DNA of 64,000 nucleotides from Pseudomonas monsensis. GTDB lineage: Bacteria; Pseudomonadota; Gammaproteobacteria; Pseudomonadales; Pseudomonadaceae. The stretch spans positions 2,421,501-2,485,500 of the forward strand of contig NZ_CP077087.1 of assembly GCF_014268495.2 (NCBI RefSeq), in the 5' to 3' direction. The notes under the pieces were generated by a model. It was not told the origin of the DNA, searched no databases, and saw only the letters and a program-made list of their open reading frames with translations. Of this stretch, positions 35,751-46,351 are shown piece by piece. Position 1 is the stretch's first letter. Each line of letters starts with the position of its first letter. A program made the translations under genes and the position numbers.

Positions 35751-36635
35751 TTAAGTCCCTGGCAGATCGACTTGAGCATCCAGCAAGGCCATAAAGGCTC
35801 TTGCTGCATTCGATAGCGTCCGTTCGGTGTGCAGGATATAGCCTAGCTGGCGACTGAGCTGTATGCCCGGCAAAGCGATGCTCGCCACCTGCTCATCGAG
35901 CATGGTGCGCGGCAAAACACTCCACGCCAGGCCGATCGAGACCATCATTTTGATGGTTTCCAGATAGTTGGTGCTCATGGCGATATTCGGCGTCAGTCCC
36001 TGGGCTTCGAACAAGCGTTGGACAATATGGTGAGTAAAGGTGTTGCCGCCGGGGAAAACCGCCGGATGACCGGCAATGTCGGCCAGGCTGACCGGGCCGT
36101 TGCCGATCAATGAATGCTCCGGGGCGACCACGAAATCCAGCGGGTCGTCCCACACCGGCGTGGCTTTGACCAGCGCGTGCGGTTCCGGCGCCAGGGTGAT
36201 GACCGCCAGTTCTGCACGGCCATGGAGAATTTCTTCGTAGGCCACTTCCGAATCGAGGAACTGAATATCCAGCGCCACCTGTGGGTAGCGACGAGTAAAT
36301 TCCCGCAAAAGCGGCGGCAAACGGTGCAAACCGATGTGGTGACTGGTGGCCAGGGTCAGGCGCCCGCTGACTTCGCCGGTGAGGTTGGTCAGGGCGCGGC
36401 GGGTGTCGTCCAGCACGTTGAGAATCTGATAAGCCCGTGGCAGCAGGGCCCGGCCGGCCTCAGTCAGGCCTACTTCGCGGCCCAGGCGGTCGAACAGGCG
36501 CACCTTCAATTGCTGCTCCAGGCCGGCGATGCGTTTACTGATCGCCGGCTGCGTCAGATGCAGGCGTTCGCCGGCGCCAGAGAAGCTGCCCGTCTCGGCG
36601 ATCGCGATAAAAGCATTGAGGTTGGCCAGATCCAT
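35751..36635 (-). CDS. LysR-type transcriptional regulator divergent from leuC
   Basis: The 294-residue protein has the LysR winged helix-turn-helix (about 1-60: MDLANLNAFIAIAETGSFSGAGERLHLTQPAISKRIAGLEQQL) and a periplasmic-binding-protein-like effector domain (about 90-290). It is transcribed away from leuC with 141 bases between starts, the usual layout for a regulator of the neighbouring gene. A T-N11-A site lies in the gap. It matches P. aeruginosa PA3122 by position. The co-inducer is unknown; a leucine-pathway intermediate is an inference. Confidence 0.92.
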   Translation of the reverse strand: MDLANLNAFIAIAETGSFSGAGERLHLTQPAISKRIAGLEQQLKVRLFDRLGREVGLTEAGRALLPRAYQILNVLDDTRRALTNLTGEVSGRLTLATSHHIGLHRLPPLLREFTRRYPQVALDIQFLDSEVAYEEILHGRAELAVITLAPEPHALVKATPVWDDPLDFVVAPEHSLIGNGPVSLADIAGHPAVFPGGNTFTHHIVQRLFEAQGLTPNIAMSTNYLETIKMMVSIGLAWSVLPRTMLDEQVASIALPGIQLSRQLGYILHTERTLSNAARAFMALLDAQVDLPGT

Positions 36636-36653
36636 GGTTCGTATTCCAGTTGG

Positions 36654-36668
36654 TTATCCAAAGCATAA
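36654..36668. promoter_or_regulatory. Candidate LysR-type binding site TTATCCAAAGCATAA
   Basis: TTAT-N7-ATAA has the T-N11-A form of LysR boxes and lies 18 bases from the regulator start, in the divergent lysR-leuC gap. A weaker AATA-N11-TATT dyad follows at 36671-36689. Confidence 0.45.
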
Positions 36669-36776
36669 AAAATATGAATTTGAGTTATTTAATGTAACCC
36701 CATAGGATCGGCCTCACAAGCCAAAGGGTTATTGATAAGCCCAAGGCATAGAAACAAGCTGATGAGGAACCGTCTG

Positions 36777-38195
36777 ATGGCCGGCAAAACGCTCTACGAC
36801 AAGCTCTGGGATTCGCATTTGGTCAAGCAGCGCGACGATGGCTCGGCGTTGATCTATATAGATCGTCACATCATCCACGAAGTGACTTCGCCGCAAGCTT
36901 TCGAAGGCCTGCGTCTGGCCGGGCGCAAGCCTTGGCGCATTGATGCCAACATCGCGACCCCGGACCACAACGTACCGACGACCCCGGAACGCAAGGGCGG
37001 GATTGAAGCGATTGCCGATCAGGTCTCGCGTTTGCAGGTGCAGACCCTCGATGACAACTGTGATGAATACGGCATCGTCGAGTTCAAGATGAACGACGTG
37101 CGCCAAGGCATCGTCCACGTGATCAGCCCGGAGCAGGGCGCGACCTTGCCGGGCATGACCGTGGTCTGCGGCGATTCGCACACCTCGACCCACGGTGCGT
37201 TCGGCGCGCTGGCCCACGGCATCGGCACCTCCGAAGTTGAGCACGTGCTCGCCACCCAGTGCCTGGTCGCCAAGAAAATGAAGAACATGCTGGTACGCGT
37301 CGAAGGGCAATTGCCGTTCGGCGTGACCGCCAAGGACATCGTCCTCGCGGTGATCGGCAAGATCGGCACCGCCGGCGGTAACGGCCATGCCATCGAATTT
37401 GCCGGCAGCGCGATCCGCGACCTGTCTGTCGAAGGCCGCATGACCATCTGCAACATGTCCATCGAAGCCGGCGCCCGTGTGGGCCTGGTGGCGGCGGATC
37501 AAAAGACCGTCGATTACGTGAAAGGTCGTCCCTTCGCCCCGAAAGGCGCCGAATGGGACATGGCGGTCGAAGCCTGGAAAGATCTGGTGTCCGATGCTGA
37601 CGCCAAATTCGACACCGTGGTTGAGCTGGACGCCGCGCAAATCAAGCCGCAAGTCAGCTGGGGCACTTCGCCTGAGATGGTTTTGGCGGTTGACCAGAAC
37701 GTGCCGGATCCTGCCAAGGAGATGGATCTGGTCAAGCGTGACTCGATCGTCCGCGCCTTGAAGTACATGGGGTTGAGCGCCAATCAGGCGATCACCGACA
37801 TTCAACTGGATCGCGTATTCATCGGCTCCTGCACCAACTCGCGAATCGAAGATTTGCGCGCTGCTGCCGTGATTGCCAAGGGCCGCAAAGTGGCATCGAC
37901 CATCAAGCAGGCGATCGTGGTGCCGGGCTCGGGTCTGGTGAAGGCCCAGGCTGAGGCCGAAGGTCTGGACAAGATTTTCCTCGAGGCCGGTTTCGAATGG
38001 CGCGAGCCGGGTTGCTCGATGTGCCTGGCAATGAACCCGGACCGTCTGGAATCCGGCGAGCATTGCGCCTCGACCTCCAACCGCAACTTCGAAGGCCGTC
38101 AGGGCGCCGGTGGTCGTACCCACCTCGTGAGCCCGGCCATGGCCGCTGCGGCGGCGGTGAACGGTCGTTTCATCGACGTTCGTGAATTGATCTGA
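36777..38195 (+). CDS. leuC: 3-isopropylmalate dehydratase large subunit
   Basis: This 472-residue aconitase-family subunit carries the 4Fe-4S cysteines: Cys in FIGSCTNSR and the pair in EPGCSMCLAMN. VCGDSHTSTHGAFGALAHGIGTSEVEHVLATQ is the other signature. With LeuD it isomerises 2-isopropylmalate to 3-isopropylmalate in leucine biosynthesis. The ATG at 36777 has GAGGA upstream and gives the standard MAGKTLYDKLWD. leuD follows after 13 bases. Confidence 0.97.
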   Translation: MAGKTLYDKLWDSHLVKQRDDGSALIYIDRHIIHEVTSPQAFEGLRLAGRKPWRIDANIATPDHNVPTTPERKGGIEAIADQVSRLQVQTLDDNCDEYGIVEFKMNDVRQGIVHVISPEQGATLPGMTVVCGDSHTSTHGAFGALAHGIGTSEVEHVLATQCLVAKKMKNMLVRVEGQLPFGVTAKDIVLAVIGKIGTAGGNGHAIEFAGSAIRDLSVEGRMTICNMSIEAGARVGLVAADQKTVDYVKGRPFAPKGAEWDMAVEAWKDLVSDADAKFDTVVELDAAQIKPQVSWGTSPEMVLAVDQNVPDPAKEMDLVKRDSIVRALKYMGLSANQAITDIQLDRVFIGSCTNSRIEDLRAAAVIAKGRKVASTIKQAIVVPGSGLVKAQAEAEGLDKIFLEAGFEWREPGCSMCLAMNPDRLESGEHCASTSNRNFEGRQGAGGRTHLVSPAMAAAAAVNGRFIDVRELI

Positions 38196-38208
38196 AGGAG
38201 AGCGCAGC

Positions 38209-38853
38209 ATGAAAGCTTTTACCCAGCACACTGGTCTTGTCGCGCCTCTGGATCGTGCCAACGTCGACACCGACCAGATCATCCCCAAGCAGTTTCTGAA
38301 GTCGATCAAGCGCACCGGTTTCGGGCCGAACCTGTTCGACGAGTGGCGTTACCTGGATGTCGGCCAGCCGTATCAGGACAACTCCAAGCGCCCGTTGAAC
38401 AAGGAGTTCGTGCTCAACGCCGAGCGTTATCAAGGCGCCAGCGTGTTGCTGGCCCGCGAGAACTTCGGTTGCGGCTCCAGCCGTGAACACGCGCCGTGGG
38501 CGCTGGAAGAATACGGTTTCCGCAGCATCATTGCGCCGAGCTACGCCGACATCTTCTTCAACAACAGTTTCAAGAACGGCTTGCTGCCGATCATCTTGAG
38601 CGACGCTGAAGTCGATGAATTGTTCAAGCAGGTGGAGGCCGAGCCGGGCTATCAATTGCAGATCGACCTGCAGGCGCAGACCGTAACCCGTCCGGACGGC
38701 AAGGTTTACAACTTTGAGATCGACGCGTTTCGCAAGCATTGCCTGTTGAACGGTCTGGACGATATCGGTTTGACCTTGCAGGACGGTGATGCGATTGCGG
38801 CATTCGAAGCCAAGCATCGGGTTAGTCAGCCGTGGTTGTTCCGCGACGCATAA
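38209..38853 (+). CDS. leuD: 3-isopropylmalate dehydratase small subunit
   Basis: The 214-residue subunit has VDTDQIIPKQFLKSI near residue 21 and the substrate loop FGCGSSREHAPWAL (about 85-98). It is the swivel domain partner of LeuC. GGAGAG precedes the ATG. It is co-transcribed with leuC; a REP pair follows. Confidence 0.97.
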   Translation: MKAFTQHTGLVAPLDRANVDTDQIIPKQFLKSIKRTGFGPNLFDEWRYLDVGQPYQDNSKRPLNKEFVLNAERYQGASVLLARENFGCGSSREHAPWALEEYGFRSIIAPSYADIFFNNSFKNGLLPIILSDAEVDELFKQVEAEPGYQLQIDLQAQTVTRPDGKVYNFEIDAFRKHCLLNGLDDIGLTLQDGDAIAAFEAKHRVSQPWLFRDA

Positions 38854-38878
38854 TTGATTCGAGATTGATGTAGTCAGG

Positions 38879-38966
38879 GCCGGCCCCATCGCTGGCAAGC
38901 CAGCTCCCACAGGGATTGCGGTGTTTACAAAATCTGTGGGAGCTGGCTTGCCAGCGATGAGGCCGG
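38879..38966. repeat. Inverted pair of REP sequences, GGCTTGCCAGCGATG family
   Basis: CATCGCTGGCAAGCCAGCTC at 38887 faces GTGGGAGCTGGCTTGCCAGC at 38936. It lies between leuD and the methyltransferase gene. The same subfamily recurs after fimV at 46276. Confidence 0.85.
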
Positions 38967-38998
38967 AACAAGCACCATAGGATTCAAGGAAAGTCCCC

Positions 38999-39766
38999 AT
39001 GACCAGCACCGCCCAACACTCTCAGGTCGTACAGAAGCAATTCGGTGAACAGGCCGCCGCCTACCTGAGCAGCGCCGTTCACGCGCAAGGCACCGAATTC
39101 GCGCTGCTACAGGCTGAGCTGGTGGGGCAGGGCGAGGCGCGGGTGCTGGATCTGGGGTGCGGCGCCGGTCATGTGAGTTTTCATGTGGCACCACTGGTGA
39201 AAGAAGTGGTGGCCTACGACCTGTCGCAGCAGATGCTCGACGTGGTCGCCGCTGCGGCTGTGGATCGCGGTTTCGCCAACATTGCCACGGTCAACGGCGC
39301 CGCCGAGCGTCTGCCGTTTGCCGATGGCGAGTTCGACTTCGTGTTCAGCCGTTATTCGGCGCACCATTGGAGCGACCTCGGCGTGGCCCTGCGTGAAGTG
39401 CGTCGGGTACTGAAGCCGGGCGGTGTGGCGGCATTCGTTGACGTGTTGTCACCGGGCAGCCCGTTGTTCGACACTTACCTGCAAAGCGTCGAAGTGCTGC
39501 GCGACACCAGCCATGTGCGCGATTATTCCGCCGGCGAGTGGTTGCGGCAGGTCAGCGAGGCGCGGCTGCATACCCGCAGCACCACCCGTCAGCGCCTGCG
39601 TCTGGAGTACAGCAGTTGGGTCGAGCGCATGCGCACACCCGACGTGATGCGCGCGGCGATCCGCCAGTTGCAGCAGTCGATGGGCAGTGAAGTACGCGAA
39701 TATTTTGAGATTGATGCCGACGGCTCGTTCAGTACAGATGTGATTGTGCTGATCGCCGAGCGTTAA
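38999..39766 (+). CDS. Class I SAM-dependent methyltransferase
   Basis: The 255-residue protein has motif I VLDLGCGAGHVSF (about 44-56), an acidic residue at the end of strand 2 (VVAYDLSQQML), NGAAERLPFADGEFDFVFSRYSAHHW and VLKPGG. These are typical of UbiE/BioC-like methyltransferases. Its acceptor is unknown. It sits between leuD and leuB, as I recall for P. aeruginosa PA3119, but nothing links it to leucine synthesis. AAGGAAAG precedes the ATG at 38999. Confidence 0.87.
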   Translation: MTSTAQHSQVVQKQFGEQAAAYLSSAVHAQGTEFALLQAELVGQGEARVLDLGCGAGHVSFHVAPLVKEVVAYDLSQQMLDVVAAAAVDRGFANIATVNGAAERLPFADGEFDFVFSRYSAHHWSDLGVALREVRRVLKPGGVAAFVDVLSPGSPLFDTYLQSVEVLRDTSHVRDYSAGEWLRQVSEARLHTRSTTRQRLRLEYSSWVERMRTPDVMRAAIRQLQQSMGSEVREYFEIDADGSFSTDVIVLIAER

Positions 39767-39821
39767 GAATTTTTCCGGGCGCGTCAGTTAGAGGCGCACC
39801 GACTGAAGACACGAGGAAAGC

Positions 39822-40904
<1,083 letters not shown>

Positions 40905-40970
40905 TCTCTCGGGCCCGCTGCGAAATTCAATACAAAGCAGCGGCCCACTTTTCAAGAAGGTGTAGTTGCG

Positions 40971-42083
40971 ATGAAACGTGTAGGTCTGATCGGTTGGCGC
41001 GGGATGGTCGGTTCCGTGCTCATGCAGCGGATGCTGGAAGAGCAGGATTTCGATCTAATCGAGCCGGTGTTTTTCACCACTTCCAACGTCGGTGGCCAAG
41101 GCCCGTCCGTGGGCAAGGACATTGCTCCGCTCAAGGACGCTTACAGCATTGACGAGCTGAAGACCCTCGACGTGATCCTGACCTGCCAGGGCGGCGACTA
41201 CACCAGCGAAGTGTTCCCGAAGCTGCGCGAAGCCGGCTGGCAGGGTTACTGGATCGACGCGGCCTCGAGCCTGCGCATGAACGATGACGCCGTGATCATT
41301 CTCGATCCGGTCAACCGCAAGGTCATCGACCAGCAACTGGACGCGGGCACCAAGAACTACATTGGCGGCAACTGCACCGTCAGTCTGATGCTGATGGGTC
41401 TGGGCGGTCTGTTCGAAGCCGGTCTGGTCGAGTGGATGAGCGCCATGACTTATCAGGCGGCCTCTGGGGCCGGCGCGCAGAACATGCGTGAACTGATCAA
41501 GCAGATGGGCGCAACCCACGCGGCGGTGGCCGATCAACTGGCCGATCCGGCCAGCGCGATCCTCGACATCGACCGTCGTGTGGCCGAAGCCATGCGCAGC
41601 GACGCGTACCCGACCGAAAACTTCGGCGTACCGCTGGCCGGCAGCCTGATCCCGTGGATCGACAAGGAACTGCCGAACGGCCAGAGCCGCGAAGAGTGGA
41701 AGGCCCAGGCCGAGACCAACAAGATCCTCGGCCGCTTCAAGAGCCCGATCCCGGTCGATGGCATCTGCGTGCGCATCGGCGCCATGCGTTGCCACAGCCA
41801 GGCGCTGACCATCAAACTGAACAAAGACGTGCCGATCGCCGACATCGAAGGGCTGATCAGCCAGCACAACCCTTGGGTCAAACTGGTGCCGAACCAGCGT
41901 GAGATCAGCATGCAGGAGCTGAGCCCGACCAAGGTTACCGGCACCCTGAATGTGCCGGTGGGGCGTCTGCGCAAGCTGAACATGGGTTCGCAATTCGTCG
42001 GTGCCTTCACCGTCGGCGACCAGCTGCTGTGGGGCGCGGCCGAACCGCTGCGTCGCATGCTGCGGATCCTGCTGGAGCGTTGA
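40971..42083 (+). CDS. asd: Aspartate-semialdehyde dehydrogenase
   Basis: The 370-residue enzyme has the NADP-binding opening VGLIGWRGMVGSVLM and catalytic Cys135 in GGNCTVSLML, the same number as in E. coli Asd. RIGAMRCHSQALTI carries the active-site His and Arg region. It makes aspartate semialdehyde for lysine, threonine, methionine and diaminopimelate. A terminator follows. The next gene is its inactive-looking paralogue. Confidence 0.96.
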   Translation: MKRVGLIGWRGMVGSVLMQRMLEEQDFDLIEPVFFTTSNVGGQGPSVGKDIAPLKDAYSIDELKTLDVILTCQGGDYTSEVFPKLREAGWQGYWIDAASSLRMNDDAVIILDPVNRKVIDQQLDAGTKNYIGGNCTVSLMLMGLGGLFEAGLVEWMSAMTYQAASGAGAQNMRELIKQMGATHAAVADQLADPASAILDIDRRVAEAMRSDAYPTENFGVPLAGSLIPWIDKELPNGQSREEWKAQAETNKILGRFKSPIPVDGICVRIGAMRCHSQALTIKLNKDVPIADIEGLISQHNPWVKLVPNQREISMQELSPTKVTGTLNVPVGRLRKLNMGSQFVGAFTVGDQLLWGAAEPLRRMLRILLER

Positions 42084-42101
42084 TCGCTTGAAGCAATGAA
42101 A

Positions 42102-42136
42102 GAACCCGTGCCTTGTGAGAGGTGCGGGTTTTTTTA
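42102..42136 (+). terminator. Terminator of asd
   Basis: AACCCG and CGGGTT with partial pairing inside enclose CCTTGTGAGAGG, followed by seven T. Confidence 0.78.
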
Positions 42137-42170
42137 TACCTGAGGTCTCTCGGGTGTATGTTCTGTCGTC

Positions 42171-42238
42171 TTCGCGAGCAAGCTCGCTCCCACCTTGAAA
42201 TGCATTCCCCTGTGGGAGCGAGCTTGCTCGCGAAGGGG
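42171..42238. repeat. Inverted pair of REP sequences
   Basis: TTCGCGAGCAAGCTCGCTCC at 42171 faces TGTGGGAGCGAGCTTGCTCG at 42211. Same subfamily as 14409 and 18171. Confidence 0.88.
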
Positions 42239-42329
42239 CAGGCGCAGTCGCCACAAATCCGGCAGAAATTGCCTGTGCGCCAGTCACCCGGTAAAGTGCC
42301 GCTCCCCCCGTTTCGCCAGAGGTAGAACC

Positions 42330-43340
42330 ATGACCCAGACCCTTGATATTGCCGTCGTCGGCGCCACCGGTACTGTCGGCGAAACCCTCGTACAGATTCT
42401 CGAAGAGCGCGACTTCCCGGTCGGCAACCTGCACTTGCTGGCCAGCAGCGAATCCGCCGGCAGCTCGGTGCTGTTCCGCAACAAGAACGTGCGCGTGCGT
42501 GAAGTCGACGAGTTCGATTTCAGCAAGGTCAAACTGGTGTTCTTCGCCGCCGGCCCGGCCATCTCCCTGAGCTACGTGGCACGTGCCCACGCGGCTGGTT
42601 GCTCGCTGATCGACCTGTCCGGCGCATTGCCGGCCGAGCAGGCGCCGCAAGTGGTGCCGGAAGCCAACGCCGAGGTGATCGCCGGTCTGAAAGCGCCGTT
42701 CCAGGTCAGCAGCCCAAGCCCGTCGGCGACGACGCTGGCCGTGGTGCTGGCGCCGCTGCTCGACCTGCTCGACCTGCAATACGTCAACGTCACCGCCAAT
42801 CTGGCCGTTTCCGCGCAAGGTCGCGAAGCTGTCACCGAGCTGGCCCGGCAGACCGCTGAGCTATTGAACATGCGTCCGCTGGAGCCGACTTTCTTCGACC
42901 GGCAAATGGCCTTCAACCTGCTGGCCCAGGTCGGCACCCCCGATGCTCAAGGCCATACGCTGCTGGAAAAACGTCTGGTGCGCGAATTGCGTCAGGTGCT
43001 GGCGCAGCCTTTATTAAAGATTTCCGCAACTTGCGTTCAAGCCCCGGTGTTTTTTGGCGATAGCTATAGCGTGACCTTGCAGTCAGCGAGCGCGGTCGAC
43101 CTGGAAAAGGTCAACGCGGCACTGGAAGACGCACCGGGTATTGAGCTTGTCGAAGCCGGCGATTATCCGACCGCAGTGGGTGACGCGGTGGGGCAGGATG
43201 TTGTCTATGTCGGTCGCGTGCGTACTGGCGTCGATGACCCGGCGGAACTTAATCTGTGGCTGACGTCAGATAACGTACGCAAAGGGGCCGCCCTGAATGC
43301 TGTGCAGGTCGCTGAATTGTTGATAAAAGACCTGCTGTAA
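42330..43340 (+). CDS. usg: Usg: aspartate-semialdehyde dehydrogenase paralogue lacking catalytic residues
   Basis: The 336-residue protein has the Asd fold opening DIAVVGATGTVGETLVQIL. The catalytic Cys region (NPNCS in enzymes) reads SSPSPSATT, so the Cys is gone. The His motif (NGHS type) reads FFGDSYSVTL. It should not be a dehydrogenase. Position before fimV and truA matches usg of other gammaproteobacteria, where its role is unknown. GAGG lies 10 bases before the ATG at 42330. A frame from 42195 crosses the REP and is not favoured. Confidence 0.88.
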   Translation: MTQTLDIAVVGATGTVGETLVQILEERDFPVGNLHLLASSESAGSSVLFRNKNVRVREVDEFDFSKVKLVFFAAGPAISLSYVARAHAAGCSLIDLSGALPAEQAPQVVPEANAEVIAGLKAPFQVSSPSPSATTLAVVLAPLLDLLDLQYVNVTANLAVSAQGREAVTELARQTAELLNMRPLEPTFFDRQMAFNLLAQVGTPDAQGHTLLEKRLVRELRQVLAQPLLKISATCVQAPVFFGDSYSVTLQSASAVDLEKVNAALEDAPGIELVEAGDYPTAVGDAVGQDVVYVGRVRTGVDDPAELNLWLTSDNVRKGAALNAVQVAELLIKDLL

Positions 43341-43549
43341 AAGATACTTGGCAACAATTTGTCGACTGATTCTAGGTGAGCGCTATGCTTGCCCGGAGCA
43401 CTTGATAACGTGTCACCCTCCGGGACTTTCCGGGGCATCAAAGAAATGATCGCGCGCGGCAGTCTGTCGTCGTCGCGCGCAATGCCTTACGGCAGCGGCA
43501 ATCAACATCTTCTCGCTGGCCGAGGAACGTTCAAACAAAGGATGAGGCT

Positions 43550-46192
43550 ATGGTTCAAGTTCGCAAACTGGTGTTAGCAATAGCGGCCGCCTCGGCGCTG
43601 TCCTCCGGTATGGCGCATGCCCTCGGGCTCGGGGAGCTGACCCTGAAGTCGACCCTGAACCAGCCGCTGGTGGCCGAGATCGAGTTGCTCGACGTCAAGG
43701 ATCTCACCGCTGCCGAAGTGGTGCCGAGCCTGGCGTCTCCTGAAGACTTCGCCAAGGCCGGCGTTGACCGTCAGGCCTTCCTCAATGACCTGACGTTCAC
43801 CCCGGTGCTCAACGCCAGCGGCAAAAGCGTGCTGCGCGTGACCTCGAGCAAGCCGTTGTCGGAACCGATGGTGAAATTCCTCGTGCAGGTGATGTGGCCG
43901 AACGGCCGTCTGCTGCGCGATTACAGCGTGCTGCTGGATCCATCGAAGTTCTCGCCGCAGACCGCTGACGCCGCCTCGCAACCGGCGCCGACGCAGACCA
44001 TCACTGCGCCGACCACCGGTGCCACCCATCCGACTCAGTACACCACCACGCCGCGCGACACCCTGTGGGAAATTGCTGCAAAGGCGCGCACTGGCGGTTC
44101 AGTGCAGCAGACCATGCTGGCGATTCAGGCGCTCAACCCGAACGCGTTTATCGACGGCAACATCAACCGGCTGAAAACCGGTCAGGTGCTGCGTTTGCCG
44201 GACTCGGTGCAAAGCACCGCGCTGCCACAGTCGAAGGCGATTGCTGAAGTTGCCGCGCAGAACGAAGCCTGGCGTCAGGGCCGTCGTTATGTGGCCAAGC
44301 CAGGCACCGGTCAGCAGCAGCTCGATGCCACCAGGCGTGGTCGCGGCAATGCCGGCACCGCTCAGAATGCTCAGGACAACCTGAGCCTGGTCTCCGCCGA
44401 AAACGCCAAGGGGCGCGGCAAAGGCCCGGCAGGCGATGCCAAGGCGCTGAGCAACAAACTGGCGGTGACTCAGGAAAGCCTCGACACGACCCGTCGTGAC
44501 AACGAAGAACTGAAAAGCCGCATGACCGATCTGCAAAGTCAGCTGGACAAGCTGCAAAAGCTGATCGAGCTGAAGAACAATCAACTGGCGAAGATGCAGG
44601 CCGAAGGGCCAGGCGCTGCGCCCGCCGCGAATCCTGCAGCACCTGCCGTCCCGGCGATCACCGCCGAACTGGCCGCGACGCCGCCAGCGACGCCGGCAGA
44701 AGCGGCGGCTTCTCCTACACCGGAATCGGCCATTGCGCCACCGGTCGAGACCCCGATTGAGCCGGTTGTCGAACCCAAGCCTGCGGTTGTCGATGATGAG
44801 AAAACCTTCAACGAGCTGCTGACTAATCCGATTCTGTTGGGTCTGGTCGGCGGTGGTGCGGTTGTTCTGTTGCTCTTGCTGTTGCTGCTGGCGCGTCGTC
44901 GCAAAGCGCAGCAGGAAGCCGAAAAGCATATGCGCATGGCGCGTGCGCTGTCTGAAGAGCAGGAATTCTCCGCCGAGCAGGATCTGCCGGAGAGCAGCTT
45001 CGAAGGCCTGGAAGTGCCGGCGGCAAGCGTCAAGCTCAACACTCCGGCTCCAGCTCCAGCTCCGGCGCCGGTGGTGGCGCCAGTGGTGATGGCTGAGCCG
45101 ATTGCCGCGCCGCTGGTGGCCCCTGCCGCCGAACGCTCGGATGACGTGCTGGACAAGGCGCAGTCGCACATCAATGCCGGTCGCCTGAATCAGGCAGCCG
45201 CACTGCTGGAAGAGGGTGTCAGCCTCGAACCGCAACGCAGTGACTTGCGCCTGAAGCTGATGGAAGTCTACGGTCAGCAGGGCGATCGCGATGCGTTCGT
45301 CGGTCAAGAACGACAGCTGGTGGCCAATGGCGACAACTTTGCCAAAGTCGAAGAGCTGAAAAGCCGCTTCCCGGCAATGGCCGTGGTGGCGGCGAGCGGT
45401 CTGGCGGCAGCGGCAGTTGCCGCCGAGCTGGACGCGCAATACGTCAAAGACCTGTTGCTGGATGAGCCTGAGGCGCCGGCCGCGGCACCGCAGGAAGACG
45501 ATCTGGACAGCGCGTTCGACCTGAGCCTGGACGATCTCGACAACATCACTCCGGTAGCACCAGCCCCAGTGGTTGAGCCGCAAGCGCCGGTGGAGCTGGA
45601 CGAATTCCCGGCGGACGACGATCTGAGCTTTGAGTCGGTGCTGCAACAGCAGACCGAGATCAAAGACAATCTGGACGATCTGTCGGACTTCGACCTTGAT
45701 CTGGACCTTGGTGCCGAGCCGGCGCCGGCGGCTCTGGCTGATGACGATTTCTTGCTGGATCTGGACGAAGGCGTGAAAGATCTTGCGCCGGTCGAGCCGC
45801 CAGTCGTTGCCGACGTGCCGCAGGATGATCTGGAGTTGCCTGCCGATTTCGACCTGTCGCTGGCCGACGAAATGGACACCAACCCGCCCGCCGAACCCGA
45901 TGCGTTCGCAACCGAGCTGGACGACGTCAACGCCGAGCTGGATCGCCTGTCGCAAAGCATCGCCGAACCGACCTTCACCGAAGCCGATGCGGCGATCGGT
46001 GACGATCTGGGCGAAGATGACTTCGACTTCCTCGCCGGCACTGACGAAGCGGCCACCAAACTCGATCTGGCTCAGGCCTACATCGACATGGGCGACAACG
46101 ACGGCGCGCGCGACATCCTCAATGAAGTGTTGACCGAGGGTGACGAGAAGCAGCGTGGCGAGGCCAAGGAAATGCTCTCGAACCTGGCGTAA
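43550..46192 (+). CDS. fimV: FimV, polar peptidoglycan-binding hub protein
   Basis: The 880-residue protein has a signal peptide (1-25) and a conserved periplasmic FimV domain (about 25-145). A LysM domain follows (about 165-220, PRDTLWEIAAKA), then a coiled coil (about 295-345), a Pro/Ala linker and a transmembrane helix near 425-447. The cytoplasmic part is long and acidic, with a TPR-like segment (about 540-600) and the C-terminal FimV domain (about 835-880, LDLAQAYIDMGDNDGARDIL). In P. aeruginosa FimV anchors type IV pilus and polarity factors at the pole and raises cAMP. A terminator and a REP pair follow. Confidence 0.95.
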   Translation: MVQVRKLVLAIAAASALSSGMAHALGLGELTLKSTLNQPLVAEIELLDVKDLTAAEVVPSLASPEDFAKAGVDRQAFLNDLTFTPVLNASGKSVLRVTSSKPLSEPMVKFLVQVMWPNGRLLRDYSVLLDPSKFSPQTADAASQPAPTQTITAPTTGATHPTQYTTTPRDTLWEIAAKARTGGSVQQTMLAIQALNPNAFIDGNINRLKTGQVLRLPDSVQSTALPQSKAIAEVAAQNEAWRQGRRYVAKPGTGQQQLDATRRGRGNAGTAQNAQDNLSLVSAENAKGRGKGPAGDAKALSNKLAVTQESLDTTRRDNEELKSRMTDLQSQLDKLQKLIELKNNQLAKMQAEGPGAAPAANPAAPAVPAITAELAATPPATPAEAAASPTPESAIAPPVETPIEPVVEPKPAVVDDEKTFNELLTNPILLGLVGGGAVVLLLLLLLLARRRKAQQEAEKHMRMARALSEEQEFSAEQDLPESSFEGLEVPAASVKLNTPAPAPAPAPVVAPVVMAEPIAAPLVAPAAERSDDVLDKAQSHINAGRLNQAAALLEEGVSLEPQRSDLRLKLMEVYGQQGDRDAFVGQERQLVANGDNFAKVEELKSRFPAMAVVAASGLAAAAVAAELDAQYVKDLLLDEPEAPAAAPQEDDLDSAFDLSLDDLDNITPVAPAPVVEPQAPVELDEFPADDDLSFESVLQQQTEIKDNLDDLSDFDLDLDLGAEPAPAALADDDFLLDLDEGVKDLAPVEPPVVADVPQDDLELPADFDLSLADEMDTNPPAEPDAFATELDDVNAELDRLSQSIAEPTFTEADAAIGDDLGEDDFDFLAGTDEAATKLDLAQAYIDMGDNDGARDILNEVLTEGDEKQRGEAKEMLSNLA

Positions 46193-46210
46193 GTTCAGCG
46201 GTAAACAAAA

Positions 46211-46240
46211 AAAACGGCAGCCCAGTGAGGCTGCCGTTTT
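46211..46240 (+). terminator. Terminator of fimV
   Basis: ACGGCAGCC and GGCTGCCGT form a 9-pair stem around CAGTGA with flanking A and T runs. Confidence 0.9.
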
Positions 46241-46275
46241 TGTTTGGGCCGGAATCTGTGTTCTCCTGGCTATTG

Positions 46276-46351
46276 TCATCGCTGGCAAGCCGGCTCCCAC
46301 AGGTTCTGCGTACGCCAGAGAAACTGTGGGAGCCGGCTTGCCAGCGATGGA
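46276..46351. repeat. Inverted pair of REP sequences, GGCTTGCCAGCGATG family
   Basis: CATCGCTGGCAAGCCGGCTC at 46278 faces GTGGGAGCCGGCTTGCCAGC at 46327. It lies between fimV and truA. Confidence 0.85.
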
